From assembly GCA_905221605.1 (NCBI GenBank), contig CAJNDS010002377.1:244501-308500 (forward strand): a stretch of 64,000 nucleotides of DNA, written 5' to 3'. The notes under the pieces were generated by a model, which worked only from the letters and a program-made list of their open reading frames with translations, was not told the origin of the DNA and searched no databases. The stretch's first letter is position 1; each line of letters starts with the position of its first letter. Both the position numbers and the translations under genes were made by a program. The stretch comes from Symbiodinium natans. Its lineage: Eukaryota; Sar; Dinophyceae; Suessiales; Symbiodiniaceae. Below are positions 43,020 to 54,277 of this stretch, one piece after another.

Positions 43020-43800
43020 TGAGGCTCTGGGGTGGGAGAGGATTTGGGCGGTCTGTGTTGGGCATGCAGAGCTTGTGACTTGCCTGGCTCCTCGGCAAAT
43101 CAGGCCGAGCTTCCTGTGTCGCAAAAAGCCCTTTCCATCCCTTTCCCAAGAATCGGTCGTGGTTCAGAAATGTCCCTGAGCCCTATAAGCCTCAAGCCTC
43201 AAACCCCGACTCCCAGATTCTACCCTGAACCCTGAAACCCCCAAATAAGCCGCCATCTCCTGCTTGTTGCGAAACACCGCGCCGGCGGTCCCAGACTTTA
43301 GAACTTCCGCGTACAGGCATTGACCCGCTTGCGACCTGCTGGCTGCTTTCGGGGGGATTCTGGAGCTTAGGGTTGTCAGCAGGGGCTTGGCTAACGAAGA
43401 TGGAGAACTTCCTGCTTAATGCCCCAAAGACCCTCAACCCTGTTCTTATCTTGGATACTTGGCAGGTGTTTTCCAGATCTCGGAGAAACCGTCTGAAAAC
43501 TCCAGGGTGCGTGCCTCTAGGGTTTAGGGCTTTCGGCTGCGCCCTCGCCCTGCTGCGAAGCTGCATGTGGGTCTTCAGCCTCTTGTTGAGGTCCACATTC
43601 CAGGCGCTGCCAGGCAGGCCCGCAATCCACACCTGCAATGCTTTCGTGGAGCTGTAGCGAGTGGGGACCCTCGACCCTAAACCCTAACCCAATGCGCCTT
43701 GTTGTCATTGGGAAAGGCCCTTAGGCCTGTAGCCGTGGCCTTGCCCCAGCTCTTCCCCATGCCTTTCCTTAGCCACTTACGGCAATCATCTTAGGGCTGC
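43020..43800. repeat. Segmental duplication pair A, copy 2
   Basis: Partner of 36655-37345, about 6.4 kb away, same orientation. Confidence 0.8.
43545..43632 (-). CDS. RRM-like exon, copy 2
   Basis: Same acceptor GCATTGCAG, then VWIAGLPGSAWNVDLNKRLK and THMQL. Substitutions relative to copy 1 (D/G, K/N, EC/KT) leave the frame intact. Downstream in the sense direction, GIKQEVLHL at about 43400-43425 parallels GIRLEVLHL of copy 1. Confidence 0.5.
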
Positions 43801-44784
43801 TAACTACTGCTGCTACTCCTCCTCCTCCTCCTCCTACTGCAACTGTTCATACTATTGCTCGGGAAAACCTCTGTACGACAATGCAGTTGGGGGGGAAACC
43901 GTGTCCCTTGGAGCCCGTGGACAAAAACCCTGCGGCTCTACTAAGATACCACTGCACCAGGTTAAAAAGTCAAACCCTACTTCTCCAAGACCGGCTTCGC
44001 TGGGTATGGTGATGGGGCAAAGTGCCCGCCCTTGCCCAGAGGCTCCCAGCTGGGTTGGAAGCCTCCGCCAACAACAGCAACAGCGGCAGTACTTGTCGCG
44101 TTTGGCAGGGTGCTTCCAGCGGGCAGCAAGGGGTGGGTGGGGGGGGGGTAACAGTTCCTGACCAACAATCTTCTGTTGCATCCGAACAGCCTCGCGCTTC
44201 TTTTTTTGGAACAGACGACAGCCCCACTCTGTATAGTGAAACACGTATCCGCGTGTGGCATACTCACTGTGCGCCAGCACTTGAGTGTGTAGGGCATATT
44301 ATAGAGTTGAGCATCGAGGGTTTTACGGTTTAGGGCTTCGAAGTTCGACTTTTTCGCGAGCCGCGCAAAACAGCTGTCCACCTCAACCCTATTCCTACAC
44401 CCTTCGGCAATCAAGGACCAACCCCTTAATCTGGTATCGGCTGGTTTGGGATGCTGATTTTGGGGTTGTGGGGGTCCAGGCTTCGGCATCCGGAATGACT
44501 TCCTGCTACCTCAACCTTGGGATGTTTGATGGTTGCGCTAGAGGTTGTGGTGGTAGCGGTTGTAGAAGCAGGGAAATATGCTGGGTGCGGATTTGGGAAC
44601 CTTGATTCAAGGTTTGGGGGGTTCCAGTTGAATAGCGACCCAACCCTCAGAACCAGCCTGATCCCCCATCCATCAAGCTACGTGCCCACCAACTTCCACC
44701 ACCACCATCACGACGACGATGACAACTACGACGTTGAGTACGTCTACTTGCTAACCCTAAACCCTAAAGCCGAAACCCTAAAGC
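43801..44784. other. Spacer, possibly the 3' part of the His/Gly-rich gene
   Basis: The minus strand around 43980-44070 reads GGGFQPSWEPLGKGGHFAPS then PYPAKPVLEK, similar in flavour to the His/Gly-rich exons upstream, but splice sites are not clear. CTC triplets lie at 43818-43835 and ACC/ACG triplets at 44697-44740. Confidence 0.35.
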
Positions 44785-45819
44785 CGAAGAGAGCTCAGAA
44801 GCATCGCGGCCTCCGTCCCATTTGCCATAGCCCTGGGCCACGCGCGGGCTTGGGACAGCGCTAACACGGAACCCTAAACAGGGGTTGCCGCCAAGGTGCC
44901 TCGAAGCTGGCCCAGTCATTGGCATGGCCGTGGCCGTCGCACTCGTGGCCCCCATGACTGTGGCCTGTGGCAGAGGATTAGGGGCTTAGAGGTTTAGGGC
45001 TTTAAAAGGGGTTTCGGGTCCATGTAGGGGGCTGAGGGGTTTTGGGCTTCGGTTGTTTTCTACTTCTTCGGGTTGCCGATGTGTGAATGTTATCCTGAAC
45101 CTTGAACGGGCCTTGGCCTTGGCCCTCGAGCCTACTGAGGAGCTGTATTTAGGTTCAGGATGGTTTCGTTCTCGGCATCATTCGGCATCCATGTCGACGA
45201 AGTTTGCCGATAGCTTCCCACGAATAGGGTGGTCAAACACATCAGGAGACCATAATTCTCTAATTCTCGCAAAGCCTGCAAAGCGCCCACTTGGCCTCCC
45301 CAAGCGCCATGCCCTTGCCCGCGTCCGCCATGGCCGAAGAAATCCTCTCAAGGGTGAAGTTCTAGGACGAAACCTTGAAGCTTAATGCCTCTAGTCCCGA
45401 AATTAAGAACGAAACACCTTGACTACCCTATACCCAAATCCCTACCCCTGCGCCCTCCGGTTTAGTGCTTTATGTGTCCGGAGCGTTCGCAGGCTGTAGC
45501 AAGCTTGGCCTTTGGGCTTAGGGTGCTGAACGCCCGAATCCCCTCAAGCCTCAACTCGAAACCCTCTCAACCGTAAAACCCAATGCCCGAGCCCGGAAAC
45601 CATTTTGCTGTGATTGGACTGCTTCGTGCCCAACCCGCCATGATGCTCCTGATGCCTGCTTTTGCGGTTTCGGTTTGGGCTCCAAACCGGCCCGTGCTGC
45701 TAGGCCGATAAGAAGCGAAAGTAGGAGCAGCGGTAGTAGTAAGTAGCTGTAGTCGTATAGCATGTAGTACTGTACCAGGCAAACACCCGCTCCCGATCAC
45801 CTGCTACAATCCAGCCAAT

Positions 45820-45877
<58 letters not shown>

Positions 45878-47345
45878 CTTGAACAGAATCTGGGGTGTAG
45901 GGATTCATGTACTGCTGCTTCCACGGTCTAACTACGTTCTAGCAGGTGGAGGCTTCTGGCTTTGCAAAGCTCCATGGTTTGCTGCCGGAAGTCCTCACCG
46001 TGGCTGTGGCCGTCACCTTCAGCTTCGGGTCTTAAGGGTTGCCCGCAGACTGCAGGTCCAATGGCCACTGCTTTAGGGCTGTAGGGGCAATAGCTGCTGC
46101 TTCTCTTCAATCTGCAGGTTAGATGCGTAAACTTTGTGGTGAAAATTGGGCATGCTACTCTGGAAGAAGTTTTTTTGTGTGCTCTAGAGCCTGAATCAGT
46201 GTGGTATCGGGGCTCTTGGCGGCTGTACTGTAGTCGTAAAGCCTCGTGTGTAGAGAAGCCAGCAACATCATCACGGCTGACATGCATTAACACGCGAAGC
46301 CTGAAGCCCAAAGCCACTCTCGGGTGTTACGCTCGCAAAACCACTGGCCAAAGGCAAGGTGACCAGACTTGACGGGATCTTTGCACAACCTTTCCAAAAC
46401 CTGTGAGAGTACTTGAAGCTCTTGCACTTCCAGCGGCACTAGCTGGAACAGGCATACAAACAGGCGCTGAAAGAAAACTTGGGTAGTCTAGTTAGTGAAG
46501 TGATCCTAAATCCTAAATCCTATGCCATATACAGTGGTCTCGTATACTAGTCACTCTAAAGGCTGCAGTAGAATAATGAACTATGTGACTATGTGATGCT
46601 AGAACCGTACGAACTCTTTATATCTTGTACTGACACTATGCAGTATAGTATACTACATTCGAGTATATAGTATAGACGACTGTATGGCTCCTAAACTATT
46701 AAAGGTCTTCTCGGCTTCGGGGTCGCATTCTCCATGATCCCCATGGCCGCCGTGACTGCCATGACCACCATGACCACCATGGCCGCCGTGGCCGTCGCAG
46801 TCGCCGTGGGCTGCGTGGCCGTGGCCGTCGCACTCACCATGGGCCCCCTCAGAGGTTCAGCAACTCAAAGCATCAGACACGCTTGGGGCGGCGATTGCGC
46901 CCACAAAAACAACTATATAATGTAAATTCATGTAGTCTGCTGGCAGTATAGTGTGCTATATTGCATTGACGTCTATAGATACGCCCCTACGTATAAGGAA
47001 AGCAAAGAAGCGCAAAGTTCTATGCTGGTGAAAATCAAAGGGCATGGCTGTGCCCGTGCGAGTGACCCGAGCGCTGGTGCCTCGGATGTAGGGCTGTCCG
47101 AAATCATCGCTTTTTTGTTGATACGCATCACAAGGGGGGTACTTGGGGACCTATGCTAAGCGCCCTTCCCATCGGAAACGCCCATACAGAATGCTGACAA
47201 CATCAAACTCGAACCACCCAAGATCCAAACCTCACACCACTTTTTTGACAGCTTGAAGCCCTGTCATCGCAAGAAAAAAGGGCCTGGGATGCTACATCTC
47301 CAAACTCAAGGCCGCGGATCCCGTGGCTCCCATGGTCATGGCCGC
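44785..47345 (-). CDS. His/Gly/Cys-rich multi-exon gene (putative metal-binding protein)
   Basis: Several short minus-strand exons share one style. Near 47345-47290, after GTGGCACAG: GYAGWDNSWESCGHDHGSHG. At about 46850-46700: AHGECDGHGHAAHGDCDGHG, then four GGH/GSH/GDH units and ECDPEAE. Around 46050: PEAEGDGHSHGEDF. 44964-44880: GHSHGGHECDGHGHANDW, then ASFEAPWRQP, ending in a T|GTTTAGGG donor. 44832-44785, after GTGGCCCAG: GYGKWDGGRDASELSS, ending TCG|GCTTTAGGG (GC donor). The intron between the last two is only 47 bp. Dense HGxH and DGHGH clusters with Cys suggest zinc, copper or nickel binding; this is inference from composition. A GHGGRGQGHGAWGG stretch near 45290-45350 may be another exon. 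None of these exons is visible as a long open frame. Confidence 0.55.
45817..45877 (+). repeat. (CAG)n microsatellite
   Basis: About twenty AGC units, lying in a presumed intron of the His/Gly-rich gene. Confidence 0.95.
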
Positions 47346-49049
47346 AGGATTCCCAGGAGTTGTCCCATCCAGCGTAGCCCTGTGCCACGGGGACCCCTGA
47401 AGCTGTTCTTGTGTTCGTGATGGTGCGTTCTTGCTTCGTTTGATTGAACGCAGGCGCAGGGCCTAATTTTCTTACGACCTCCCACACCCTGGCCTAAACC
47501 TAAACCCACCCTTAACCCTTTTGCACATAGATCCGCCTCAATCCACAAACCACAAACCCCTTAAACCCGCTCCTGCATCAGGGCCCACAGGGCGCCTTCA
47601 AGCTCCGAGTACCTGGCTTCATCAGGATTTTTCAGGGCTCAGAGCCTCAGGGTTTATAGGGCTTGGTTTCAATGAGCGTTTTTAGAATGTCAGGGCTTGG
47701 AAGCTTGAGGTTCGTCAGGGTGTTTTAACACCCATTACCGAAGCACAGGAATGCAGGCCTTTTCTGGGGTTGAGGGCACAACTGATGGCTTCAGGCAAGA
47801 GATGCTGCACTCTTTGCCGAAGAACTTGAGCCCGAAACTAGCATGTGCAGCATACCCTACTCTTCTCTAAGCATTTTCGTGTGTCCTAGGCTGCGCGGTC
47901 TCAAGGAACAGTGGGGCTGCATACGCTCTTCGAAACCCTGAACCCTGACTGAATCATCTGGCTTAAAAGGTCAGCCTGGACATCAGATCCACGTGGGTCT
48001 TGGCAGCGCAATGAGGCGCAGCAATGGCGAACGTCTTGGGCCGCAAATGGCCGCTGCAGGGCCAAGGTAGTCAACTTTTCTCGCATGTGTGGTGGGGTGT
48101 CTGTTTCGCAATCCCCAAAAGTGTGTAAACCGAAGGAACGTTGCTGGCAACGATTGGGGTTCGTGCGAATAAAGAACCGATGATGCATCTCTAGAATCTG
48201 CAACATTGATCCAGGTGATGTCTTCCCTTCGAACCACCAAGTTTTGGTGGATTTATGTGTTGATTTTTTCACTTTCCATTTGTATAGAAATCGGGTTTCC
48301 CTTCGTTTTGCGAAACGAAGCCGGGTTCCTACGTGTCCATGAGCTTTGGCATGAGGCAACGACCTAAGGGGGCCGTAAGCTGGAAGCCTCAACTCCTGAA
48401 GGACCCTTTCTTTGTGTCACCCTCCACGGCGTCGGCAGTGCAAGTGAAAAGTGAAGACTGCTTCATGGGAAGAGCGCGTGCAGTGCAAGGGCACCACGGG
48501 ACTGTGCCGTTTCAAAGACTTGAACACAACATGCTTCCTCGTGAGGTTCCCAAATGCATGATACATGGAACAGTGTGGAGCATGTTTCGTCTTTTTCCCT
48601 TCATGCGATGAAAGGGAAATAACTCCAGACTTCAGTTGATGGCCCCCCACCCTGCCCCACCATACTTACTTGCCGTACCCGCCGTGCTCCTTGCATTGGT
48701 GCATTGGTTGGGTTTCTCTAAATCTATTCTCACTGCGACCTCGGTTTGAAGGTGACTTGAGGATCTGTGGCACGACTTCCTTGAAGCTTTTTTGAGACGC
48801 TCGTCCGTGCGGCCAGTTGATACAAAATTGGCGCTGCGCCCGTTGAATAACTCAAACACCACCCCTCGAAAGGTTCAAAATGCCCTTGCAGGTTGCAAAG
48901 GGTACAACGAAACGGCGATTCCATCTACAGTGGTGCATGCAAAAACAGCCCCGGGGCCCTCAAAGATCTGCACAATAGGGGTCTGCCAGCTTTATGACAA
49001 CTCCGGGGCAAGTTAAAGAAGTTCAGGGCTCAATTAAAAAAAAGGCCCC
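47346..49049. other. Spacer between the His/Gly-rich gene and the CobW gene
   Basis: A coding-like minus-strand stretch at 47567-47625 reads LKNPDEARYSELEGALWALM then QERV, with CCAG and GCAG splice-like sites. It may be an upstream exon of the His/Gly-rich gene. The remainder is without supportable genes. Confidence 0.4.
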
Positions 49050-50745
49050 CTAGCTCCCTTTCCCTGCGGTCGTGCGACGCCTGACGAAGCGCTCATCGTC
49101 AAAAGGCCCCCAGACATTGGTCTTGCGCTTGTCCTGGATCTCCAAGCGGTAGGGATTTCCCTCATCCCAGAGCTTGATGACCTTGGCAGGCGCCCAGCCA
49201 TTGGGGCCCCTGGCCTCAACCATCTCACCGATGTTGAAGCGGAGCTCCTCCTCGGCAGCACAAGCCAGGAACTCTTCCTTCAGCCGCTGGCCATGCTTCT
49301 GCTTGATGTGCTTCCCGATGAAGACGAAGCGGCACTCGCGCGACTCCCCGGGCGCCCACTTGCCCTCCTTGGATGAGGTGAAGCCACCGCTGAAGAGCAT
49401 GTGGACGCCCTGGAACACGTACTTCTGATCACATCCCTTCACTGCTAGCACGCCCTTGTATCGGAAGAGGTCCGTGCCCATCTCACGGAGGAGGACACCG
49501 ATCCACTGTTCCAAGAAGTTCCTACTATTTGCTTAAGAACCATCAGAGAATAACAAAAAGGCAAGAAAATCCCTATATTGCCCTTATAAGGAAGAATCTT
49601 CTTAAGCAATGCCTAGGTTCACATTCAACTCCAGGCCAGGGACGGACCACGCCACGCTGGAGATGGAGTCATCATGCACGTGATCATCGGGGCTTGCCTT
49701 CAAGAACTCCGGGTCCATCGTCAACACCTAGTAGCATGGTCCAGAAAAAGCCCTCTGAAACATTTTCCCTAAATCGTAGCCCTTCATAAAAAACCCCACT
49801 TCGACAAAAAAGCTAATATGTTTAAAAATGCCCTTGAGCAAGGGATAGCAAGGGCCTACCGAGATACTCGGTCCAAGTCAAAGGCATTCAGCATCAGCAG
49901 CTGCTTGGGCTCCACTTTGGAGAACTCGGCTCGGATGATGGGGGCCCCTGCGTTGATGTTTCGGATCCTCGCCTCCAGCTTCCTGAGCGCCCCCTCCTTG
50001 TCTTTTGCCTCAATGACCGAGCTCCCCGGAACCGGCTGAGGAGCTTCCACATCTTGGCACTGCTGCCTCTCACCCACCTCGGTCTTTGCAGTTCCTCCCA
50101 CCAAGTCGCACTTGTTCAGGATGATGCGGTCGGCAAAGGCCAGCTGCTCCACCGACTCGTTCTCCGCGCCCTCCGGCTTCTCCTCATCCAGGTGTTGCTC
50201 GATGTGGGCAGCATCCACCATGGTGACGATGCCATCCAAGCGGTACTTGGCCTGGATCTCCTCATCCACGAAGAAGGTCTGTGCCACCGGAGCCGGATCC
50301 GCCATGCCGGTGGTTTCGATGAGCACCGCATCGAACTTCTTCACTTTCCCGTGCATGCGCTTCAGGGCGCTCACCAGGTCGCTGCGCACCGTGCAACAAA
50401 TGCAGCCGTTCATCACCTCAATGACCTGCAGCTGTGTTTCTAAAACATAGGACATTTTTTCCCTCAAAAAAACCCTCGTTGCAAAGGACGCACCGACCAA
50501 CACATGCACATTCTGGGTCTTACGGTCTTTCTATGCTTGACCCCTTCTTTGAGCCACACCTCCTCTTCTGAGCTGGTCTTGTTGGCAATGAGCTTCTCGT
50601 CCACGCCCACCTCCCCGAACTCATTCTCAATGATCGCGAAGCGGAGGCCGTGGCTGGGATCAGCGAGGATGTGGTTTAAGAGCGTGGTCTTTCCAGATCC
50701 CAGGAATCCAGTGAGGACGGTCACCGGCACCCGCGAGTCCGACAT
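49050..50745 (-). CDS. CobW/COG0523-family GTPase (zinc-chaperone type) with an extra C-terminal domain, four exons
   Basis: Exons 50745-50560, 50425-49868, 49727-49627 and 49521-49050 sum to 1317 nt, a 438-residue protein in one frame. ATG at 50745 starts [20 protein letters not shown], with the Walker A motif at about 13-21. The family's CxCC metal motif (GCICC, 69-73) sits at the start of exon 2, followed by ETTG (99-102) and the guanine-specificity motif NKCD (166-169). Exons 3-4 hold the CobW_C domain (...[43 protein letters not shown]). This family hands zinc or other metals to client proteins using GTP. Donors are GT, GT and, for exon 3, apparently GA (TT|GAATGTG). Residues after [10 protein letters not shown] add [20 protein letters not shown] ... 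FVRRR, absent from ordinary CobW proteins. The gene is on the same strand as its neighbours. Confidence 0.9.
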
Positions 50746-51079
50746 GGCGAGAAAGAGACACGCGGAAGTGCCACGGAACTGGATCTGCAAGCGTGTCGAT
50801 AAAATGGCACTCCTTCTCAAGTATTCTAAATTATGTTTTTTGCAATATATATATATATATATATAAAAGCCTTTCTTGTCAGTTTAGGGCGCTGTGTCAA
50901 ACGGCTCGAGCAAGGCTCTGATTGGTGTCAAATTGGTCTCCCAAACTGGACATTGCATACTATTCGATTGTCTACTATTCTGATTATTACCAGTATGGGA
51001 ATTAGTATTAGCAACCGCTCTCATCCTGGATTCGCTTTTCAGAAACCGGGACTGTAACAACACATGTTCTCCAGAGCAT
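50746..51079. other. Upstream region of the CobW gene
   Basis: A (TA)n run (50846-50864) lies about 100 bp upstream of the start codon. No spliced-leader or clear promoter motif was seen. Confidence 0.4.
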
Positions 51080-51553
51080 ATGAACCAGTTTACATACAGG
51101 TCAAGGCATGTGCCTTGCGCCGAGTCGTGGAACGTGTACGTGTTGTGGACAGGACCATATAAGACGGTCTTGGCTGGGCAAATCGATGTGTCAAAATGCA
51201 ACGAAACCAAATGGATATTCAACTTGATGTCTCCTGTTCCGGTATTGCGCCTTGAGACTTGGACCCACCAATGTTCCACTGTCACCAAGAACTCGGATAT
51301 GATCAACCTTGTTGCTGAAGGACACTCGTCATCTTTGTGTCATCCAGAGTGTTGTGTTGAGGACGTGCCACCGTGCGACGTCTTCGTTGTTGCTTTGGAA
51401 TTGGAGCTTGGTCGTTGTTCGCAACTTCTTTTTGTCGACTTTTTGAGTTTGACAGGCTCTCCCTCTCTGAACATGCCGCGAAACTTCTGGGACTTCATGA
51501 CGTGTCACTGCTGGGAGATGCTGGGAGATGCTGGGAGGTTGAGCCACAGCTGA
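51080..51553 (+). CDS. Isolated plus-strand ORF (doubtful)
   Basis: A 157-codon frame begins MNQFTYRSRHVPCAESWNVY. It is rich in Trp, Cys and hydrophobics but no domain was recognised. It opposes the strand of all neighbouring genes and ends in a small tandem GCTGGGAGAT repeat. It could be chance. Confidence 0.2.
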   Translation: MNQFTYRSRHVPCAESWNVYVLWTGPYKTVLAGQIDVSKCNETKWIFNLMSPVPVLRLETWTHQCSTVTKNSDMINLVAEGHSSSLCHPECCVEDVPPCDVFVVALELELGRCSQLLFVDFLSLTGSPSLNMPRNFWDFMTCHCWEMLGDAGRLSHS

Positions 51554-52029
51554 GAGGTTTGCCCTGATTCCAGATTCACATCAGTACACCTAGATGCACT
51601 CAGACTTCCGCTGCGTCTGCATCAAAGTGACTGGACAAAAGACATGAAGTTCCTGAACCCCCTTTTCTTGCGCGAGCCGTTTTTGGCTACCTGAAAGCAG
51701 TCCCAAAAGCTGCACAATATTGAACGGGGTTCTTTCTTGCTGACACCCTTTCGGGCATCTCAGAACCAAGCAATCTTGTTGTTAGAGGTTCTAGGGTTGT
51801 AGGGTATCACTGGGTACAGGCTTGACATGACACGTGTCGGCTTGCACTTCAACTCCAAATCCTTGCATGGACATCCTGTGGCAACCTCTGCCCTCAGCAG
51901 CACACGAATTGTCCCTCTGCCCTTATGCTTCTCACCAAACTCTCGCTCAAAAGCCCTTTCGACTCACCCAAACCAACACAAAAGCCCTACTTGACGCAAA
52001 CCTACAAAAGGAGGCCCTGGCAAGGCTTT
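51554..52029. other. Spacer
   Basis: No coding segment was found. The sequence leads into a telomere-like tract at 52033. Confidence 0.4.
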
Positions 52030-52920
52030 GCGGTTTAGGGTTTAGGGTTTAGGGTTTAGGGGGGCTCGGGGTGGTTGCTTTGTGAGTTGGCATGCGCGTG
52101 AGCATTGGCCCTGCTGACTGGCGCGTTCCCTACCACAGATTTTCAGCGCAGGCGAAGATGAGAAGACCACAAGTTTAGGGTTTCGGGTTTAGTGTTTTAG
52201 TTATTTTCGAGTTTAGGGGGGTTCCCAGCTTCTTGTCAAAGTGTCCAAACATCATGAAGGAGAGCCCAGCAAACGAGCAACAAGGAAGCAGCTGCAACCC
52301 CGGAATTCTGCAGCCCCAAACCCTGCTGGTGGGCAAGAGCAGCGGGCTAAAGAGAACGAAAGCAAAATCAAACTAAACCCTGAACCCCTCAACTGCCGAA
52401 CCCCTAAACCGCCAAACCCCGAAACCGCCAAACACCTAAACCCTAAACGCGACTGATGTTGCTGATGATGTATGGCACAAGCAACTTCTGAAGATTGAAG
52501 CTTTGTTGCGGCGCATTATCGACACCTTGTAAGATGCCAAAGTTGCGTATTCCTCATTTGAGTGTACAAATCAGTCTCGTTTCAGTTTCATCGCATCGGC
52601 CTGGGTCCGCATCGCACAGAACACCCATTCCAACTAAGTAGGCCCCCCTGTGTGAAGACAACAGCCAGGCTCCCCTTAAGCACCCCGATGCTTTCATCGG
52701 GTTGTGTCGCTACATGGTCCCTTAAAAATATGGGCCCCTAAAGACCCCATATGCTATTTACCCTAGAAAACCCAAGGGCCCATTCTTCAGAACCCTTTCA
52801 AGAGGGTAGGGCCCATATTAAGGGACCACGTAACCAACCCTAAACCCTAAACCCCAAATCCCAAACCCTAAACCCTAAACCATACACCCTACACCCTACA
52901 CCCTAAACCCTAAACCTAAG
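52030..52920. repeat. Cluster of telomere-like tracts in both orientations
   Basis: TTTAGGG orientation at 52033-52060. CCCTAAA orientation at 52371-52449 (interleaved with CCGAACCCC and CCGCCAAAC variants) and 52845-52918 (with ACACCCT variants). A GGGACCA inverted pair (52718 and 52822) brackets 52710-52830. Confidence 0.85.
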
Positions 52921-53059
52921 CCGCCCTTAGATTATTGGCGGCCTATGGTTCCACCCATCGGGAGATGTTCCTTGGCGCTGTCAAGAGTATCTGGTAGGAT
53001 GCCCCTGGCATGTCATGCTTGCAGCTGACGACGAACTTCCCGCACATAGCCTCTTAAGG

Positions 53060-53095
53060 CCCTAAACCCTAAACCCCAAACCCCAAACCCTAAAC
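53060..53095 (-). repeat. Telomere-like tract, CCCTAAA orientation
   Basis: CCCTAAACCC and CCCCAAACCC units adjacent to the exon at 53096-53166; TTTAGGG units recur at 53231-53250 on the other side. Confidence 0.85.
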
Positions 53096-53166
53096 CAGCT
53101 GTCCCCTTTCGACACGAAAGCACTGCGTAGCATCAGCTAGCACGCCCAAGAGCTGCTGAGGCACAG
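53096..53166 (-). CDS. 71-bp internal exon bounded by telomere-like tracts
   Basis: After the pyrimidine-rich acceptor CTTCTTTGTGCAG the minus strand reads CT then VPQQLLGVLADATQCFRVER and GQL, ending CAGCTG|GTTTAGGG. The donor context GCTG|GTTTAGGG is the same as for the exon at 14526. No family was recognised. Confidence 0.45.
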
Positions 53167-54277
53167 CTGCACAAAGAAGCCGAGGATGAAGGTCACCTCA
53201 ATGTGCACAGCTTGAACAGCTATGCAGCGTTTTAGGGCTTAGGGTTTAGGGAAGTAAGGTACCCTGTGGACCCTTAACCTGCTGAGACATCTTCCTGAAT
53301 AAGATCCTCTATAAAACCCCATCATGTCAGGAAAAGCAACAGTGTCCGGAGTTCGGGACGTGGTAGCCTTAGGGTTTAGTAGGGTTCCGGGTTTTGGTAT
53401 CAGGTTTCGGGAACTTTAGTCGGGGGCTGCATGAGCAACCCTAAACCCGAGAAGCACAAGGAGTCATCCTTTGCCCGAAGCCCTAAACCCTAAACCCTAA
53501 ACCCTAAACCCTACATCCCCAAACCCAGAACCCTAAACCTGGCGCCAACCTTTCGTGGCCGAGCCGTCTTGGCCGCAGAAGGCTCAAGGCAGTCCGTCAT
53601 GCTGGGAGTAGGTCAGGGTGTCTACGCTGCTTGCTTGGAAAGTGCACGGCTCAAAAGCCTGGCGATTCAATGTGAGGCTTTGGGCCATTCTTGCACTTGG
53701 ATTCCCTGACTACTCAACGTCGCAAGCATGCTCCATGGCTCGGCAGGACTCAGATGCTCTGCATTGCGATCCTGCCCCGCCAGTGATGCTGTACATGCCC
53801 TCGCAAGCATCCAGGGGCTGGTCAGAACATGTGACATTCTCCTTAGTAGCCCAGTCACCATATTAGAATGAGGGTGATGTTGGACCCGATTTAGTAAAGT
53901 GGGGCTCTATTCAGGGTTTTCCCGAAAACTTCTAGGGGGCCCCCCCATATGAGGCTGGTCCACAATTATGCGATGTTGCCCGGCCGAGCCTCACGATTCG
54001 GGAAAAAAAAAGGCTTCGTCATCTGAAAAAAAAAAGAAGCTGAAGGCTTGTTTTCTTTAGTCTCCGCAGAGTCAGAAGTCGTTTGGTCTGTGCCCTCAGG
54101 GCACAAGTGCCTTTCAGGCACCTACTGAACCTGCACTCCGGAGCTGGGCCTTAGGTTAGAATTAATTAGGGGACCCCAACCCAGATTCTAGAGGATCTCC
54201 CAAAATCCCAAAATTGTTTGGGGGGGGGCCCTGGCTACTCCAGCGAGTCCAACATTACCCCTTTTTGGTTGCTCACC

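Noticed and set aside
44764-44955. A 63-residue single-frame minus-strand protein
   Set aside because: It crosses a probable 47-bp intron and reads the His/Gly-rich exon in the wrong phase.
49529-49866. Reading the CobW introns as coding
   Set aside because: The intronic stretches contain stops in the gene frame, and removal at the stated sites restores the family sequence exactly.
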